DNA from: Acidobacteriota bacterium
GTDB lineage: Bacteria; Acidobacteriota; Terriglobia; Acidiferrales; UBA7541
Direction: 5' to 3'
Length of the DNA: 64,000 nucleotides
Assembly (NCBI GenBank): GCA_003225295.1
Contig: QHYZ01000053.1
Location: forward strand, 56,427 to 120,426
The translations under genes and the position numbers were made by a program. The notes under the pieces are model-generated. The model was not told the DNA's origin, did no database searches, and saw only the letters and a program-made list of their open reading frames with translations. Below are positions 37,407 through 45,695 of the stretch, one piece after another. How positions within the stretch are numbered: position 1 is the stretch's first letter; each line of letters starts with the position of its first letter.

Positions 37407-39267
37407 CGGCAGCAGGGTAGATTTGGCGAGCAACAACGGAAACACCCGGAACCGCGACGGTCACGAAGAGTTGGGAGATTTCTCGACAACTTCGAGGACT
37501 CTTCCGATCTCCGCATTGGCGATGGGAATCGGCGCGCTCTGCGCGTTCGTCGCCCTGGTGCTGTTGCGCTTGATCGGGTTGTTCACGAATCTGTTTTACT
37601 TCGGCCGATGGAGTACCACGATGGTTTCGCCGATCGGCAACCACCTGGGCGTCTACAGCGTTCTCGTCCCCGTCGCCGGTGCACTGATCATCGGGGTCAT
37701 GGCGCGATACGGTTCGGAGCGCATTCGAGGCCACGGAATACCAGAAGCCATCGAGGCCATTTTGATCAATGGCAGCCGCGTGGAGCCAAAGGTTGCGCTC
37801 CTCAAGCCGCTGTCTTCCGCAATCTCCATCGGCTCCGGTGGACCATTCGGAGCCGAAGGTCCGATTATCATGACCGGCGGCGCCTTTGGCTCGATGATCG
37901 CCCAACTTTTTCACCTTACGAGCGCGGAGCGAAAGACGCTGCTCGTGGCGGGTGCGGCGGGAGGAATGTCCGCGACGTTTGCTTCGCCGGTCGCGGCCGT
38001 CTTGCTCGCCGTCGAATTGTTACTCTTCGAATGGAAGCCGCGAAGTTTGATCCCCGTTGCGCTGGCCAGTGCCGTTGCCGCAGTGGTACGACGCTACATT
38101 TTGGGTTTCGGGCCGCTGTTCCCGGTGCCTGCACACCCGCTCTTCATAGGGCCGAAGGGTTTGCTCGGCTGCGCACTTGTCGGTCTCTTGGCGGGCGCCC
38201 TTTCGGCGCTGCTTACGCTTTCAGTGTATGCGGCCGAAGATGCCTTTCAAAAGTTGCCGGTGCACTGGATGTGGTGGCCGACGATCGGCGGAGCGGCGAT
38301 CGGTTTGGGAGGCTTGATCTTTCCGCAGGCGCTGGGCGTCGGCTACGACACTATCGGCGCGCTCTTACAGGGAAGCGTAACAACAAAGGTGATCCTGGGC
38401 GTGCTGCTGGTCAAATGGTTTATCTGGGCCGTGTCTCTCGGTTCGGGCACATCGGGTGGCGTACTGGCGCCGCTGTTGATGATGGGCGGCGCGCTCGGCG
38501 GTCTGGAGGCCATGTTTCTGCCCAACGAAGGCGCGGGCTTCTGGCCGCTGATCAGCATGGGCGCGATCCTCGGGGGCACCATGCGTTCTCCGTTTACGAG
38601 CATCATATTTGCGTTTGAGCTGACGCACGACACCAACGTGTTTTTGCCGTTACTCGTAGGGAGCGTGATCGCGCACGCATTCACAGTGTTGACGCTCAAG
38701 CGGTCCATCCTGACGGAAAAGGTCGCCAGACGGGGCTATCATCTGAGCCGTGAATATGCGGTCGATCCTCTTGAAATCTTGTTTGTGCGAGAAGTCATGC
38801 GTGCCAATATCGTGGTGCTGCCGGCGGCGGGCGCGCTTCGGGAATTCCAGCACTCCCTCCGCGCCGATCGCCGTCAAAGCCAGCGGCTGCTCCCGGTGGT
38901 AAACGCCGAGGGCCGGTTTGTTGGGGTGCTGACGCGCGGCGACCTTCTCGAGCGCATAGAGCAAGAAGGCGAAGCCGCGTTGCGGCGGACGCTTGGTGAA
39001 CTGGTGCGCCAGCAAACAGTAAAGGCGTTCCCGGACGAACCGTTGCGCGCGGTGGTATATCGCATGGCGGAGAAGGGGATTACGCGAATGCCGGTGGTGG
39101 AGCCCTCATCCGGGAGATTACTTGGGCTCATCTCATTGACTGACTTATTGAAAGCACGCGCACGGCATCTCGAAGAAGAGCGCCGGCGCGAGCAGGTGCT
39201 GAGTTTGAGATTCTTCCTGCCCGGCGATCAAGGGAAGCACGAGACGGCAACGCCCGCAGCTCGGTAA
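37399..39267 (+). CDS. ClC-family chloride channel/antiporter with C-terminal CBS pair
   Basis: A 622-residue protein. Residues 1-440 have the ClC transmembrane fold with anion-pathway motifs: SGGPFGAEGPII, whose Glu (GAEGP) is the gating glutamate, and GTSGGVLAPLLMMGG. The C-terminus has two CBS domains (VREVMRANIVVLPAAGA and LPVVNAEGRFVGVLTR; TVKAFPDEPL and MPVVEPSSGRLLGLISLTDLL), which usually bind nucleotides. The gene starts at a GTG within the MarR gene. It would carry chloride or another anion across the inner membrane. A decayed second ClC gene follows. Confidence 0.93.
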   Translation: MRNGSRVDLASNNGNTRNRDGHEELGDFSTTSRTLPISALAMGIGALCAFVALVLLRLIGLFTNLFYFGRWSTTMVSPIGNHLGVYSVLVPVAGALIIGVMARYGSERIRGHGIPEAIEAILINGSRVEPKVALLKPLSSAISIGSGGPFGAEGPIIMTGGAFGSMIAQLFHLTSAERKTLLVAGAAGGMSATFASPVAAVLLAVELLLFEWKPRSLIPVALASAVAAVVRRYILGFGPLFPVPAHPLFIGPKGLLGCALVGLLAGALSALLTLSVYAAEDAFQKLPVHWMWWPTIGGAAIGLGGLIFPQALGVGYDTIGALLQGSVTTKVILGVLLVKWFIWAVSLGSGTSGGVLAPLLMMGGALGGLEAMFLPNEGAGFWPLISMGAILGGTMRSPFTSIIFAFELTHDTNVFLPLLVGSVIAHAFTVLTLKRSILTEKVARRGYHLSREYAVDPLEILFVREVMRANIVVLPAAGALREFQHSLRADRRQSQRLLPVVNAEGRFVGVLTRGDLLERIEQEGEAALRRTLGELVRQQTVKAFPDEPLRAVVYRMAEKGITRMPVVEPSSGRLLGLISLTDLLKARARHLEEERRREQVLSLRFFLPGDQGKHETATPAAR

Positions 39268-39316
39268 GAACCCCATGACCCCGTCGAGAGATCGCCAATA
39301 GAACAGGAGCGCCCCA

Positions 39317-39780
39317 ATGAACAGTGCCGGTGCGCGAGCCGGAAAAGCATGTTGGGATGCTTCTTCGCGGGAGTGGAATAGGTTCATGCGCGAACGAGAG
39401 GAGCAGGTTTTCTTAGTTCTGGCGCTGCTTATCGGCGCTCTGGTGGGCATGGTGGTTGTCGCGTTTCATTCTCTTGACGGAGCGATTCGGGGCCAGGCTC
39501 TATCCCGCGGGTGGGTCGGCATGGCGAAGGCTGCTCGTTTCCGTAGCTGGGTCCGCCATCATGGGCTATTTGCTCTATCGCTTTTTCCCGATGCTCGGGG
39601 GAGTGGAGTTCCGCAAACGAAAGCCGCCCCTTATGCACGGGGTGGCCGAATCTCGCTGGGCACCGTGTTCGCTCCCGCTGGGCCCGAGGCTCAACTCGCC
39701 TTTTCATCTTCGATGGTCAGCCGGCGTCCACCATGCGGCGGTTGCTTTTTTGCCGCACTACGCATCTTAAGTACATGGGA
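39317..39780 (+). pseudogene. Decayed second ClC channel gene
   Basis: Three stretches of ClC sequence lie in alternating frames: EEQVFLVLALLIGALVG, then FILLTERFGARLYPAGGSA with GYLLYRFFP in another frame, then DARGSGVPQTKAAPYARGG in the first frame. An extra base at about 39467 and a missing one near 39585 account for the switches. After GRISLGTVF the homology stops, so the ClC core including the gating region is deleted. It is a paralogue of the neighbouring intact ClC, of the type without the MarR gene. Confidence 0.75.
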
Positions 39781-39874
39781 GAAATCCGCGCTGCTCCATT
39801 GACTCCCTTTCCGCTGCTATGTTACCCATAAAGCGCTCACATTAGGGGCTCCCAGGGCGGCAGCAACGCAAAAG

Positions 39875-40360
39875 ATGGCCTCCGACACCAAGCACCTCGA
39901 AATTACGCTGGAGACGCAAGTCGAAAGCGTCAATCTCGCCGAAGAGATGTGTCTCCGGGTGGCTGAAGCGGCGGGGTTTGGCGAGGACGATTGCTACCGC
40001 ATCGGAATGAGCGTGCGCGAGGGGGTAATCAACGCCTTTCACTATGGGAACAAGGAACGCCGCGACAAGAAAATCCACCTCGCCGTGGATCTCACCGCCG
40101 ACAAGATGATTATTCACGTACTGGACGAGGGCGCGGGTTTCAAGCTTTCCGATGTTCCGGACCCGCTCGCCGAGGAAAATCTGCTCAGTACTTCTGGTCG
40201 TGGGATCTTTCTGATGCGTGCTTTCATGGACGAGTTCGATGTGGTTTCCGGCAGAACTGGTGGCGCGGAAATCGTGATGTCAAAAAAACTGCCCGCCCCG
40301 GGGAGTACATCCCCCAATGGCCAAGGCGGACAAAGCGCCACACCCCAACAGGAAGCGTAA
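39875..40360 (+). CDS. RsbW-like anti-sigma factor / ATP-binding protein
   Basis: A 161-residue GHKL-fold ATPase. Conserved blocks are the N box SVREGVINAFHYGNK, the G1 box VLDEGAGF and the G2-like TSGRGIFLMRAFMDE. It resembles RsbW/SpoIIAB kinases that bind a sigma factor or phosphorylate a STAS-domain antagonist. The STAS gene follows after eight bases, giving a partner-switching pair. The protein lacks any membrane or sensor domain. Which sigma factor it controls is not in the window. The C-terminal tail is Gly/Gln-rich and unconserved. Confidence 0.88.
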   Translation: MASDTKHLEITLETQVESVNLAEEMCLRVAEAAGFGEDDCYRIGMSVREGVINAFHYGNKERRDKKIHLAVDLTADKMIIHVLDEGAGFKLSDVPDPLAEENLLSTSGRGIFLMRAFMDEFDVVSGRTGGAEIVMSKKLPAPGSTSPNGQGGQSATPQQEA

Positions 40361-40368
40361 AGGAACAG

Positions 40369-40713
40369 ATGTCACTACATGCGACACACCGCGATGCCGG
40401 CCCAGTCACTGTCGTGGACCTGAGCGGCCGGATCGTCCTCGGAGACGGTAGCGCGTTGTTGCGCAAGACGATTCGCGGGCTGCTGGATGATCAGAGAAAA
40501 AAAATTCTTCTGAATCTCGCCGACGTCGACTACATCGACAGCTCGGGGATCGGCGAATTGGTTAGCGGGTTCACGGCGGTGAAGAATCAAAGCGGGGACC
40601 TGAAGTTGCTGCATCTGACGAAGAAAGTCCGCGATCTTCTTCAGATCACCAAGCTGTACACTGTCTTCGATGTGTTTACAGACGAGAACACTGCTGTTCG
40701 GAGTTTTGGCTGA
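40369..40713 (+). CDS. STAS-domain anti-anti-sigma factor
   Basis: A 114-residue protein consisting of a STAS domain: VTVVDLSGRIVLGDGSALLR at the start and the phosphorylation site DYIDSSGIGELVSGF, where the first or second Ser is the acceptor. It should bind the RsbW-like protein when unphosphorylated and release the sigma factor. AAAGGAAC lies before the ATG. A matching PP2C-type phosphatase is encoded at 53.2-54.4 kb and could be the phosphatase, though it is not adjacent. Confidence 0.9.
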   Translation: MSLHATHRDAGPVTVVDLSGRIVLGDGSALLRKTIRGLLDDQRKKILLNLADVDYIDSSGIGELVSGFTAVKNQSGDLKLLHLTKKVRDLLQITKLYTVFDVFTDENTAVRSFG

Positions 40714-40860
40714 GCACACCCGGCCGGTTGTCGCGTAACATCGGAATTCTCCTCCGGCTGGCGTGCGCTCACAAGGCCGAACAGGGCTTGGCACTGCCGG
40801 CCAGCGGGCCCTCCAGTCTGAGGCTCGCTTGGTTCGCTCCAGTACGCCACAATCTCTTTG

Positions 40861-41997
40861 ATGAGGCCCCTCACCGATACTTTGTGGGTTGTTGACGAGG
40901 CGAAATCGCTGGGTTTCGACCTCTGCGGCGTAGTCCGCTTGGAAAAATTTACTGAACTGAGTCGGATGCCCGAGTGGCTCGCCCGTGGATACGCTGGCGA
41001 AATGAAGTACCTCGCGGATCCCCGACGATCGGATCCCTCAACTGCTATGCCGGGGATCCGCAGCGCCATCGTCGGCTTGCTCAACTACAACGGAGAGCAG
41101 CCGCTTTCCACCGATCCGGCGCCGCCCGGCGATGATCGCAAGCCGAATGGTTGGATTTCCCGCTATGCCTGGGGCGACGACTATCATGATGTATTGCGGG
41201 AGAGACTCGACGCACTCATTGAATCCCTGCGCGAACGGTTTACCGCTCCATTCGACGCGCGCGCTTACGTGGACACGGGACCGGTTCAGGAGCGCGTGCT
41301 CGCGAAATACGCTGGTTTGGGATGGCTGGGAAAAAACACGCTGCTGCTGAACCAGGTGCTCGGGTCCTTCTTTTTTCTCGGCGTCATTCTTACCACTCTT
41401 GATCTCCAACCGACGCTCGGGGCGAACCAGTTGCCGCCGCCGGATTTATGTGGAACCTGCCGGCGTTGCCTCGACGCTTGTCCAACGCAAGCGTTCGTCG
41501 AGCCCTACGTCATGGACGCGAGAAAGTGCATTTCCTATCTGACGATCGAACTGCATGGTCCCATTCCGGAGGAGTTCCGTGAGCCGATGGGCAACCATCT
41601 TTTCGGCTGCGACATCTGTCAGGACGTTTGCCCGTGGAACCGGCGCGCGCCGATTACCGTGATACCGCAGTTCCAGCCAAGAGTTTTTTCTCCGTCAAAG
41701 GAAAAGCTCACCTCGACGTCCTGCTCCCCGCAAGACGAATCGCTCTATCTGCCGAAACTAGAATGGCTGCTCGGACTGAGTGAAGCTGATTTCCGCGAGC
41801 TCTTCTGCGGAAGCGCCGTCAAACGTACCAAATGGCGCGGTCTGATGCGCAATGCCTGCATCGCGCTCGGGAACTCCGGCGAACGGCTAGGTACGGCGGA
41901 GCACGGTCGAATCAGCGAGCTCTTGAATCGACTCGTGGATTCAGGCGATCTGGTTCTCGCCGAATCTGCCCGATGGGCACTTTCGCGCATCCAATAA
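40861..41997 (+). CDS. queG: Epoxyqueuosine reductase QueG
   Basis: A 378-residue cytoplasmic cobalamin- and Fe-S-dependent enzyme that reduces epoxyqueuosine to queuosine in tRNA anticodons. Two [4Fe-4S] motifs are visible: CGTCRRCLDACPTQAF and CDICQDVCPWN. The N-terminal segment GFDLCGVV and DTGPVQERVLAKYAGLGWLG are also typical. Other queuosine genes are absent from the window. The ATG at 40861 follows a TTG directly, which gives a one-residue alternative. Confidence 0.95.
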   Translation: MRPLTDTLWVVDEAKSLGFDLCGVVRLEKFTELSRMPEWLARGYAGEMKYLADPRRSDPSTAMPGIRSAIVGLLNYNGEQPLSTDPAPPGDDRKPNGWISRYAWGDDYHDVLRERLDALIESLRERFTAPFDARAYVDTGPVQERVLAKYAGLGWLGKNTLLLNQVLGSFFFLGVILTTLDLQPTLGANQLPPPDLCGTCRRCLDACPTQAFVEPYVMDARKCISYLTIELHGPIPEEFREPMGNHLFGCDICQDVCPWNRRAPITVIPQFQPRVFSPSKEKLTSTSCSPQDESLYLPKLEWLLGLSEADFRELFCGSAVKRTKWRGLMRNACIALGNSGERLGTAEHGRISELLNRLVDSGDLVLAESARWALSRIQ

Positions 41998-42095
41998 GCG
42001 CGCAAGTGGAAAAGTTGAGACAGACACCGGTAAGTTTCCGGCATACTGCTGAGACGTGCGGGATCGCCGTGTTCTCAAACCGCGGGCACTAGCGG

Positions 42096-42101
42096 TATAA
42101 T
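42096..42101 (+). promoter_or_regulatory. Likely -10 element for the superoxide dismutase gene
   Basis: TATAAT, 43 bases before the start codon. A good -35 is not evident (TTCTCA at 42072-42077 with 18-base spacing is weak). Confidence 0.4.
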
Positions 42102-42144
42102 CTCATCCGCAGGTCGACTCACTCTCCGCGGCGCTGAGGTTGCC

Positions 42145-42900
42145 ATGAATCGTCGTAACTTCTTGTTGAATACGGGTATCGTCGGCGCAGGATTGCTTGG
42201 AGCAGGAAATGCTGCACCTGGCCTTTTGCGCGCCGGCACTGCTACCAATTCGGATTCAAATCTTACTCTGGAGGAAACACCCGTGGCTTTTACCGTGCCC
42301 CCGTTGCCGTATTCGTTCGACGCACTCGAGCCTTACATCGACGCCAAGACGATGGAGATCCATCACGACAAACATCATGGCGCCTACGTCACCAACCTCA
42401 ACAAGGCCCTGGATGGTCAAGCCGGTCTGCAAGCCAAATCGCTCGACGATCTTTTAAGAGGTCTCGATTCGATCCCCGAGAATATCCGCAACGCGGTCCG
42501 CAACAACGGTGGCGGCCACTGGAACCACTCACTCTTCTGGACGTTGATGAAAAAGGGCGGAGGTGGGGAGCCCAAGGGAAACCTGGCCGCGGCGATCAAC
42601 TCCACGTTTGGGTCGCTGGCTGGATTTCAGGAAAAACTCGCGGCTGCCGGCCTAGGCCGTTTTGGTTCCGGCTGGGCGTGGTTGGTTGTGCGAGATGGGA
42701 AACTGGCTATCGACTCCACTGCAAATCAGGACACCCCCTATCTGCTCACCGGAGGCGGCAAGGCCGTCCTTGGCCTGGACGTATGGGAACATGCCTACTA
42801 CCTGAAGTATCAAAATGTGCGTGCTGATTACATCAAGGCTTGGTGGAACGTTGTCAATTGGGACAAAGCCGCGGAGCTTTACGATGCGGCGAAGAAATAG
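42145..42900 (+). CDS. Superoxide dismutase (Fe/Mn type) with Tat signal peptide
   Basis: A 251-residue protein: about 45 residues of leader plus a normal SOD domain. The leader starts [20 protein letters not shown], a twin-arginine signal (RRNFL) followed by a weakly hydrophobic helix. Metal ligands are His73, His128, Asp212 and His216 ([23 protein letters not shown]). NQDTPYL, with a Gln before the C-terminal ligands, is more like Mn or cambialistic enzymes than Fe-SOD. It would remove superoxide outside the cytoplasm. A terminator follows at 42923. Confidence 0.93.
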   Translation: MNRRNFLLNTGIVGAGLLGAGNAAPGLLRAGTATNSDSNLTLEETPVAFTVPPLPYSFDALEPYIDAKTMEIHHDKHHGAYVTNLNKALDGQAGLQAKSLDDLLRGLDSIPENIRNAVRNNGGGHWNHSLFWTLMKKGGGGEPKGNLAAAINSTFGSLAGFQEKLAAAGLGRFGSGWAWLVVRDGKLAIDSTANQDTPYLLTGGGKAVLGLDVWEHAYYLKYQNVRADYIKAWWNVVNWDKAAELYDAAKK

Positions 42901-42922
42901 TTTCTTCCTTTCGTTTCCAAAA

Positions 42923-42956
42923 AGAAAAGGCCCCGAGTGGGGCCTTTTCTTTTTTT
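42923..42956. terminator. Bidirectional intrinsic terminator between SOD and LuxR-type genes
   Basis: AGAAAAGGCCCC (42923-42934) and GGGGCCTTTTCT (42939-42950) form a perfect 12-bp stem with a four-base loop and T-rich tails in both directions. It serves the convergent SOD gene (plus) and LuxR-type gene (minus). Confidence 0.88.
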
Positions 42957-42981
42957 CTCAAGAAGCGGGATTGAATCCGAA

Positions 42982-43602
42982 TTAGGCCATCAATTGCCGT
43001 TTAGCCAGGGGAACCATTGACACTGCCCGCCGTGGCGGTGGATAGGTTTTTGCCACTGGCGCGTATGTATGCACGTCCCGTGTGGCCACCGGCATCGGCG
43101 TTGGCAGGCCACCAGCAGTCTGCCTCGAAGCCTCACGAACCAACTCCATGCGGCCGCGCACGCGGAACTTCGCAAGCAGCGATGAGACATGGAATTTTAC
43201 GGTGCGCTCGGACAGATTCAGGTTGGCGGCGATTTCTTTGTTTGCGAGGCTCTTCATTAGGCCGGAAAGAACTTCTTCCTCCCGGCGTGTCAACTTCACT
43301 TGGCTGCGGACCGATTTCCCGGCCTCCAAGAGCTTGTTTGCTTTCTCATTGAGGCCTTCCAGGACTTCTTCATCGGCCTGGACCATCACAACGTAATCGC
43401 TCGTTAACTGCCCCCGCACCATGCAGTGCATGGCCAGCAGTCCGGCGGCCTGGTCTACCGGAAACCTGCCGTCTGGTCCGGCTTCGACTTGAAAGTGGGC
43501 CACTCCCGTGCTCTTTTCGTAGAAAAAGAAAACATCGCGGGGAAAAACTGGCTGAGAATTTGTTAATTGCTGCGGATGATCACTTCTGCGAATCACCTTC
43601 AC
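42982..43602 (-). CDS. LuxR/NarL-type helix-turn-helix regulator
   Basis: About 206 residues. The C-terminal third is a LuxR-type DNA-binding domain: LTRREEEVLSGLMKSLANKE, IAANLNLSERTVKFHVSSLL, with a Gly/Ala-poor tail after it. The N-terminal part (FFYEKSTGVAHFQVEAGPDG, VMVQADEEVLEGLNEK) is not a recognised receiver and has no phospho-Asp pattern. I chose the GTG at 43602, with GGAGGGGG eight bases upstream; a long frame to 43863 has weak support. Target genes are unknown. Confidence 0.75.
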   Translation of the reverse strand: MKVIRRSDHPQQLTNSQPVFPRDVFFFYEKSTGVAHFQVEAGPDGRFPVDQAAGLLAMHCMVRGQLTSDYVVMVQADEEVLEGLNEKANKLLEAGKSVRSQVKLTRREEEVLSGLMKSLANKEIAANLNLSERTVKFHVSSLLAKFRVRGRMELVREASRQTAGGLPTPMPVATRDVHTYAPVAKTYPPPRRAVSMVPLAKRQLMA

Positions 43603-44009
43603 ATGCACCCCCTCCGAATGCAGCCTCGTGACGGATCGAAGCGTATTGAGTTTTTTCTTCTTCGCCTCTCGACGAGGCGTATCCCCCCGTGGGGTCGACA
43701 GGTAGGCAAGAAGCCCAAAAAACGGTTGCGGCTCGGGAACCCTTACCCACTGAACGGCAACCACCAGGCAGGAGCGGGGACTCCATGAAAGTCCGCCTGA
43801 GATGCCGAACCATTCGTTCCTGCAAACATTCTTCCGAATGGAAGGCTTATGCAACTTACTCAAGAATTGGGGACTTACGCCAGGTTTCGGACGCCCTGGA
43901 ATTCATTTGATGGTAGGAATTGCACGGTTGGCGAAATATTTCCCTCTTATCCACGGAAGGTCGGGAGAGTCGGTAATGCCAGGAACTTGTTCTACCGCAA
44001 TTGAGGATC
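43603..44009. other. 407-base intergenic region
   Basis: Contains the regulator's promoter region and the 3' flank of the glycosyltransferase gene. Short open frames exist but none has a ribosome binding site or recognised motif. Nothing structured was identified by eye. Confidence 0.45.
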
Positions 44010-45203
44010 TCACAATGGAACTATGCGCGTTTGCTCCGGGCTAATCAATTCGTATGCCATACTCCGCCAGCGAATTTTGCGTGTGATCAGAGAGTTCACA
44101 AAATTTACGGCGTAGAGGAACGGGATAAAGACCGCTAGCATGACGTACATCCAGGCCTGCCCGGTGATCTGGGATCGCTCGGCGGGGAGGGCCTCCGTCA
44201 CACCCGTGAGCCGGATGGAGCTCCGGATCGCGGAAAGTAGAACAGGAAGAACAGTCAGCGTGGCGATGTGAAAGGCGGGGCGCTGCTCGAGAAAATCACT
44301 CAAGATCAGAAGCAAGCCGAGCGAAAGCGTCACGCAGTACAGAAGATGCGTGGCGGCTGCAGGCGCCCAGACCCTCTGTGCGTAAACGCGCGTGATCAGG
44401 ATTTGCCGGTTCGTGAATTCCAGCAACCCGCGGAAATCGGTTTCGACGTAAGAAAGCGTTAAGCACTCCGGTAAGAAAACAATCGAGCGATTGTTACGCT
44501 CCAGCGCGCGCGTCAGGGAATAATCGTCGCTGACCGAGTTTCTCCACTCGTTCATGACACCCGACTGTTCGAAGATGCCCCGGCGAATCGCCGTGCCGCC
44601 GCCCCAGCAGAGATTCTTCCCTTTCTCGCTCAGCATGGTGACCACCGGCGCATTCCACGCGGCGAGGAGCGCGGTCGGGAGATTGCTCCGATTGGGCATC
44701 AGCCAGCGCATGGTGGTCGTCGCACCGATCCTTACATCACCCAGCGGCGCCACGAGGCGATACAGCCAGCTTTTACCGGGACGTCCATCGGAATCGGTGA
44801 AGACCAGTACTTCAAATTCCGGCGGCAGTTGTTCTACGGCAACCCGCAAATTGTTCACTTTCTCGCCGGAGTTGCTGGGAATCCCTGCGATGATCACATG
44901 GGCTTTCACCCTCGAATTCGCGGCTATCCGTTCGACCATGGTGCGCGCTGCATCGGAGCCCGAGGCGAGAATAAAGAATATCTCGTAATTCTGGCGTTCG
45001 AATTCGGTAAGCGACAAAAGATTACGCTCCAGCCCGGGCTCCATGCCTTGGCAGGGACAAAGCACGGCTACACGCGGCGCGTAGAATCCTGGATCCATGC
45101 GCAGGCGCCGCCGCAGGTAGTCGAGCCACTGCAAACCTTGCCCGATGAGGTAGACCCCAAGTAGGACCTGCAAAAACGCCAGTAAATAGAATAGTGTCTC
45201 CAC
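44010..45203 (-). CDS. Membrane glycosyltransferase, GT2/GT21-like
   Basis: A 397-residue protein with an N-terminal anchor (residues 1-28) and three to four hydrophobic segments in the last 130 residues. The catalytic fold shows FTDSDGRPGKSW, the DxD site, and SDDYSLTRAL for the third Asp. This matches the processive or ceramide-glucosyltransferase-like GT2/GT21 group that moves a sugar to a lipid at the inner membrane. Acceptor and donor are unknown. It stands alone on the minus strand, divergent from the YbjQ gene. Confidence 0.82.
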   Translation of the reverse strand: METLFYLLAFLQVLLGVYLIGQGLQWLDYLRRRLRMDPGFYAPRVAVLCPCQGMEPGLERNLLSLTEFERQNYEIFFILASGSDAARTMVERIAANSRVKAHVIIAGIPSNSGEKVNNLRVAVEQLPPEFEVLVFTDSDGRPGKSWLYRLVAPLGDVRIGATTTMRWLMPNRSNLPTALLAAWNAPVVTMLSEKGKNLCWGGGTAIRRGIFEQSGVMNEWRNSVSDDYSLTRALERNNRSIVFLPECLTLSYVETDFRGLLEFTNRQILITRVYAQRVWAPAAATHLLYCVTLSLGLLLILSDFLEQRPAFHIATLTVLPVLLSAIRSSIRLTGVTEALPAERSQITGQAWMYVMLAVFIPFLYAVNFVNSLITRKIRWRSMAYELISPEQTRIVPL

Positions 45204-45245
45204 GCTCCTTGAGAATAGCAGAGGAACATTGTTCGCCGAGCGCCG

Positions 45246-45285
45246 TTTGAACGGTTAGAATCGCAGCGGTAAACGTCCGTTCAAA
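45246..45285 (+). promoter_or_regulatory. Inverted repeat spanning the YbjQ-family gene leader
   Basis: TTTGAACGG (45246-45254) and CCGTTCAAA (45277-45285) form a perfect 9-bp inverted repeat spaced by 22 bases. A TAGAAT sits in the left loop region and the right arm ends inside the Shine-Dalgarno AAAGGAG (45283-45289). As RNA it could mask the ribosome site; as DNA it could be an operator. Confidence 0.45.
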
Positions 45286-45296
45286 GGAGAACAAAA

Positions 45297-45638
45297 ATGC
45301 CGCGAGTCGATTCTGGAATGGTGACATCAGCGCTTGAACTGCCCGGCTATCGGATTGTCCGGAATTTTGGAATCGTTCGCGGAATTATCGTGCGCTCGCG
45401 CAGCGTGATCGGGAATCTGGGCGCTGCGCTCCAGACTATTGTGGGGGGAAACATCACCATTCTCACCAAGCTCTGCGAGAAGACGCGCGAGGATGCTTTT
45501 GAACTTCTGTTGCAGCACGCCGGCGAACACGGCGCCAACGCCGTGATCGGGATGCGCTATGACGCCACCGAAGTGATGCAAGGCGTCACCGAAGTGCTCG
45601 CCTATGGCACGGCCGTCCAGGTTGAGCGCATTTCCTAG
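45297..45638 (+). CDS. YbjQ family (DUF74) heavy-metal-binding-domain protein
   Basis: A 113-residue protein of the YbjQ family: [61 protein letters not shown] and the terminal EVLAYGTAV. These form homo-oligomers; the role is not settled despite the family name. AAAGGAG lies nine bases before the ATG and within an inverted repeat that could control it. Confidence 0.88.
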   Translation: MPRVDSGMVTSALELPGYRIVRNFGIVRGIIVRSRSVIGNLGAALQTIVGGNITILTKLCEKTREDAFELLLQHAGEHGANAVIGMRYDATEVMQGVTEVLAYGTAVQVERIS

Positions 45639-45695
45639 CCCCTCCTACAGCCTTTCGCGGTGGGCCCCGCACCAGTGGTAAAATCCCCTTCTCCC

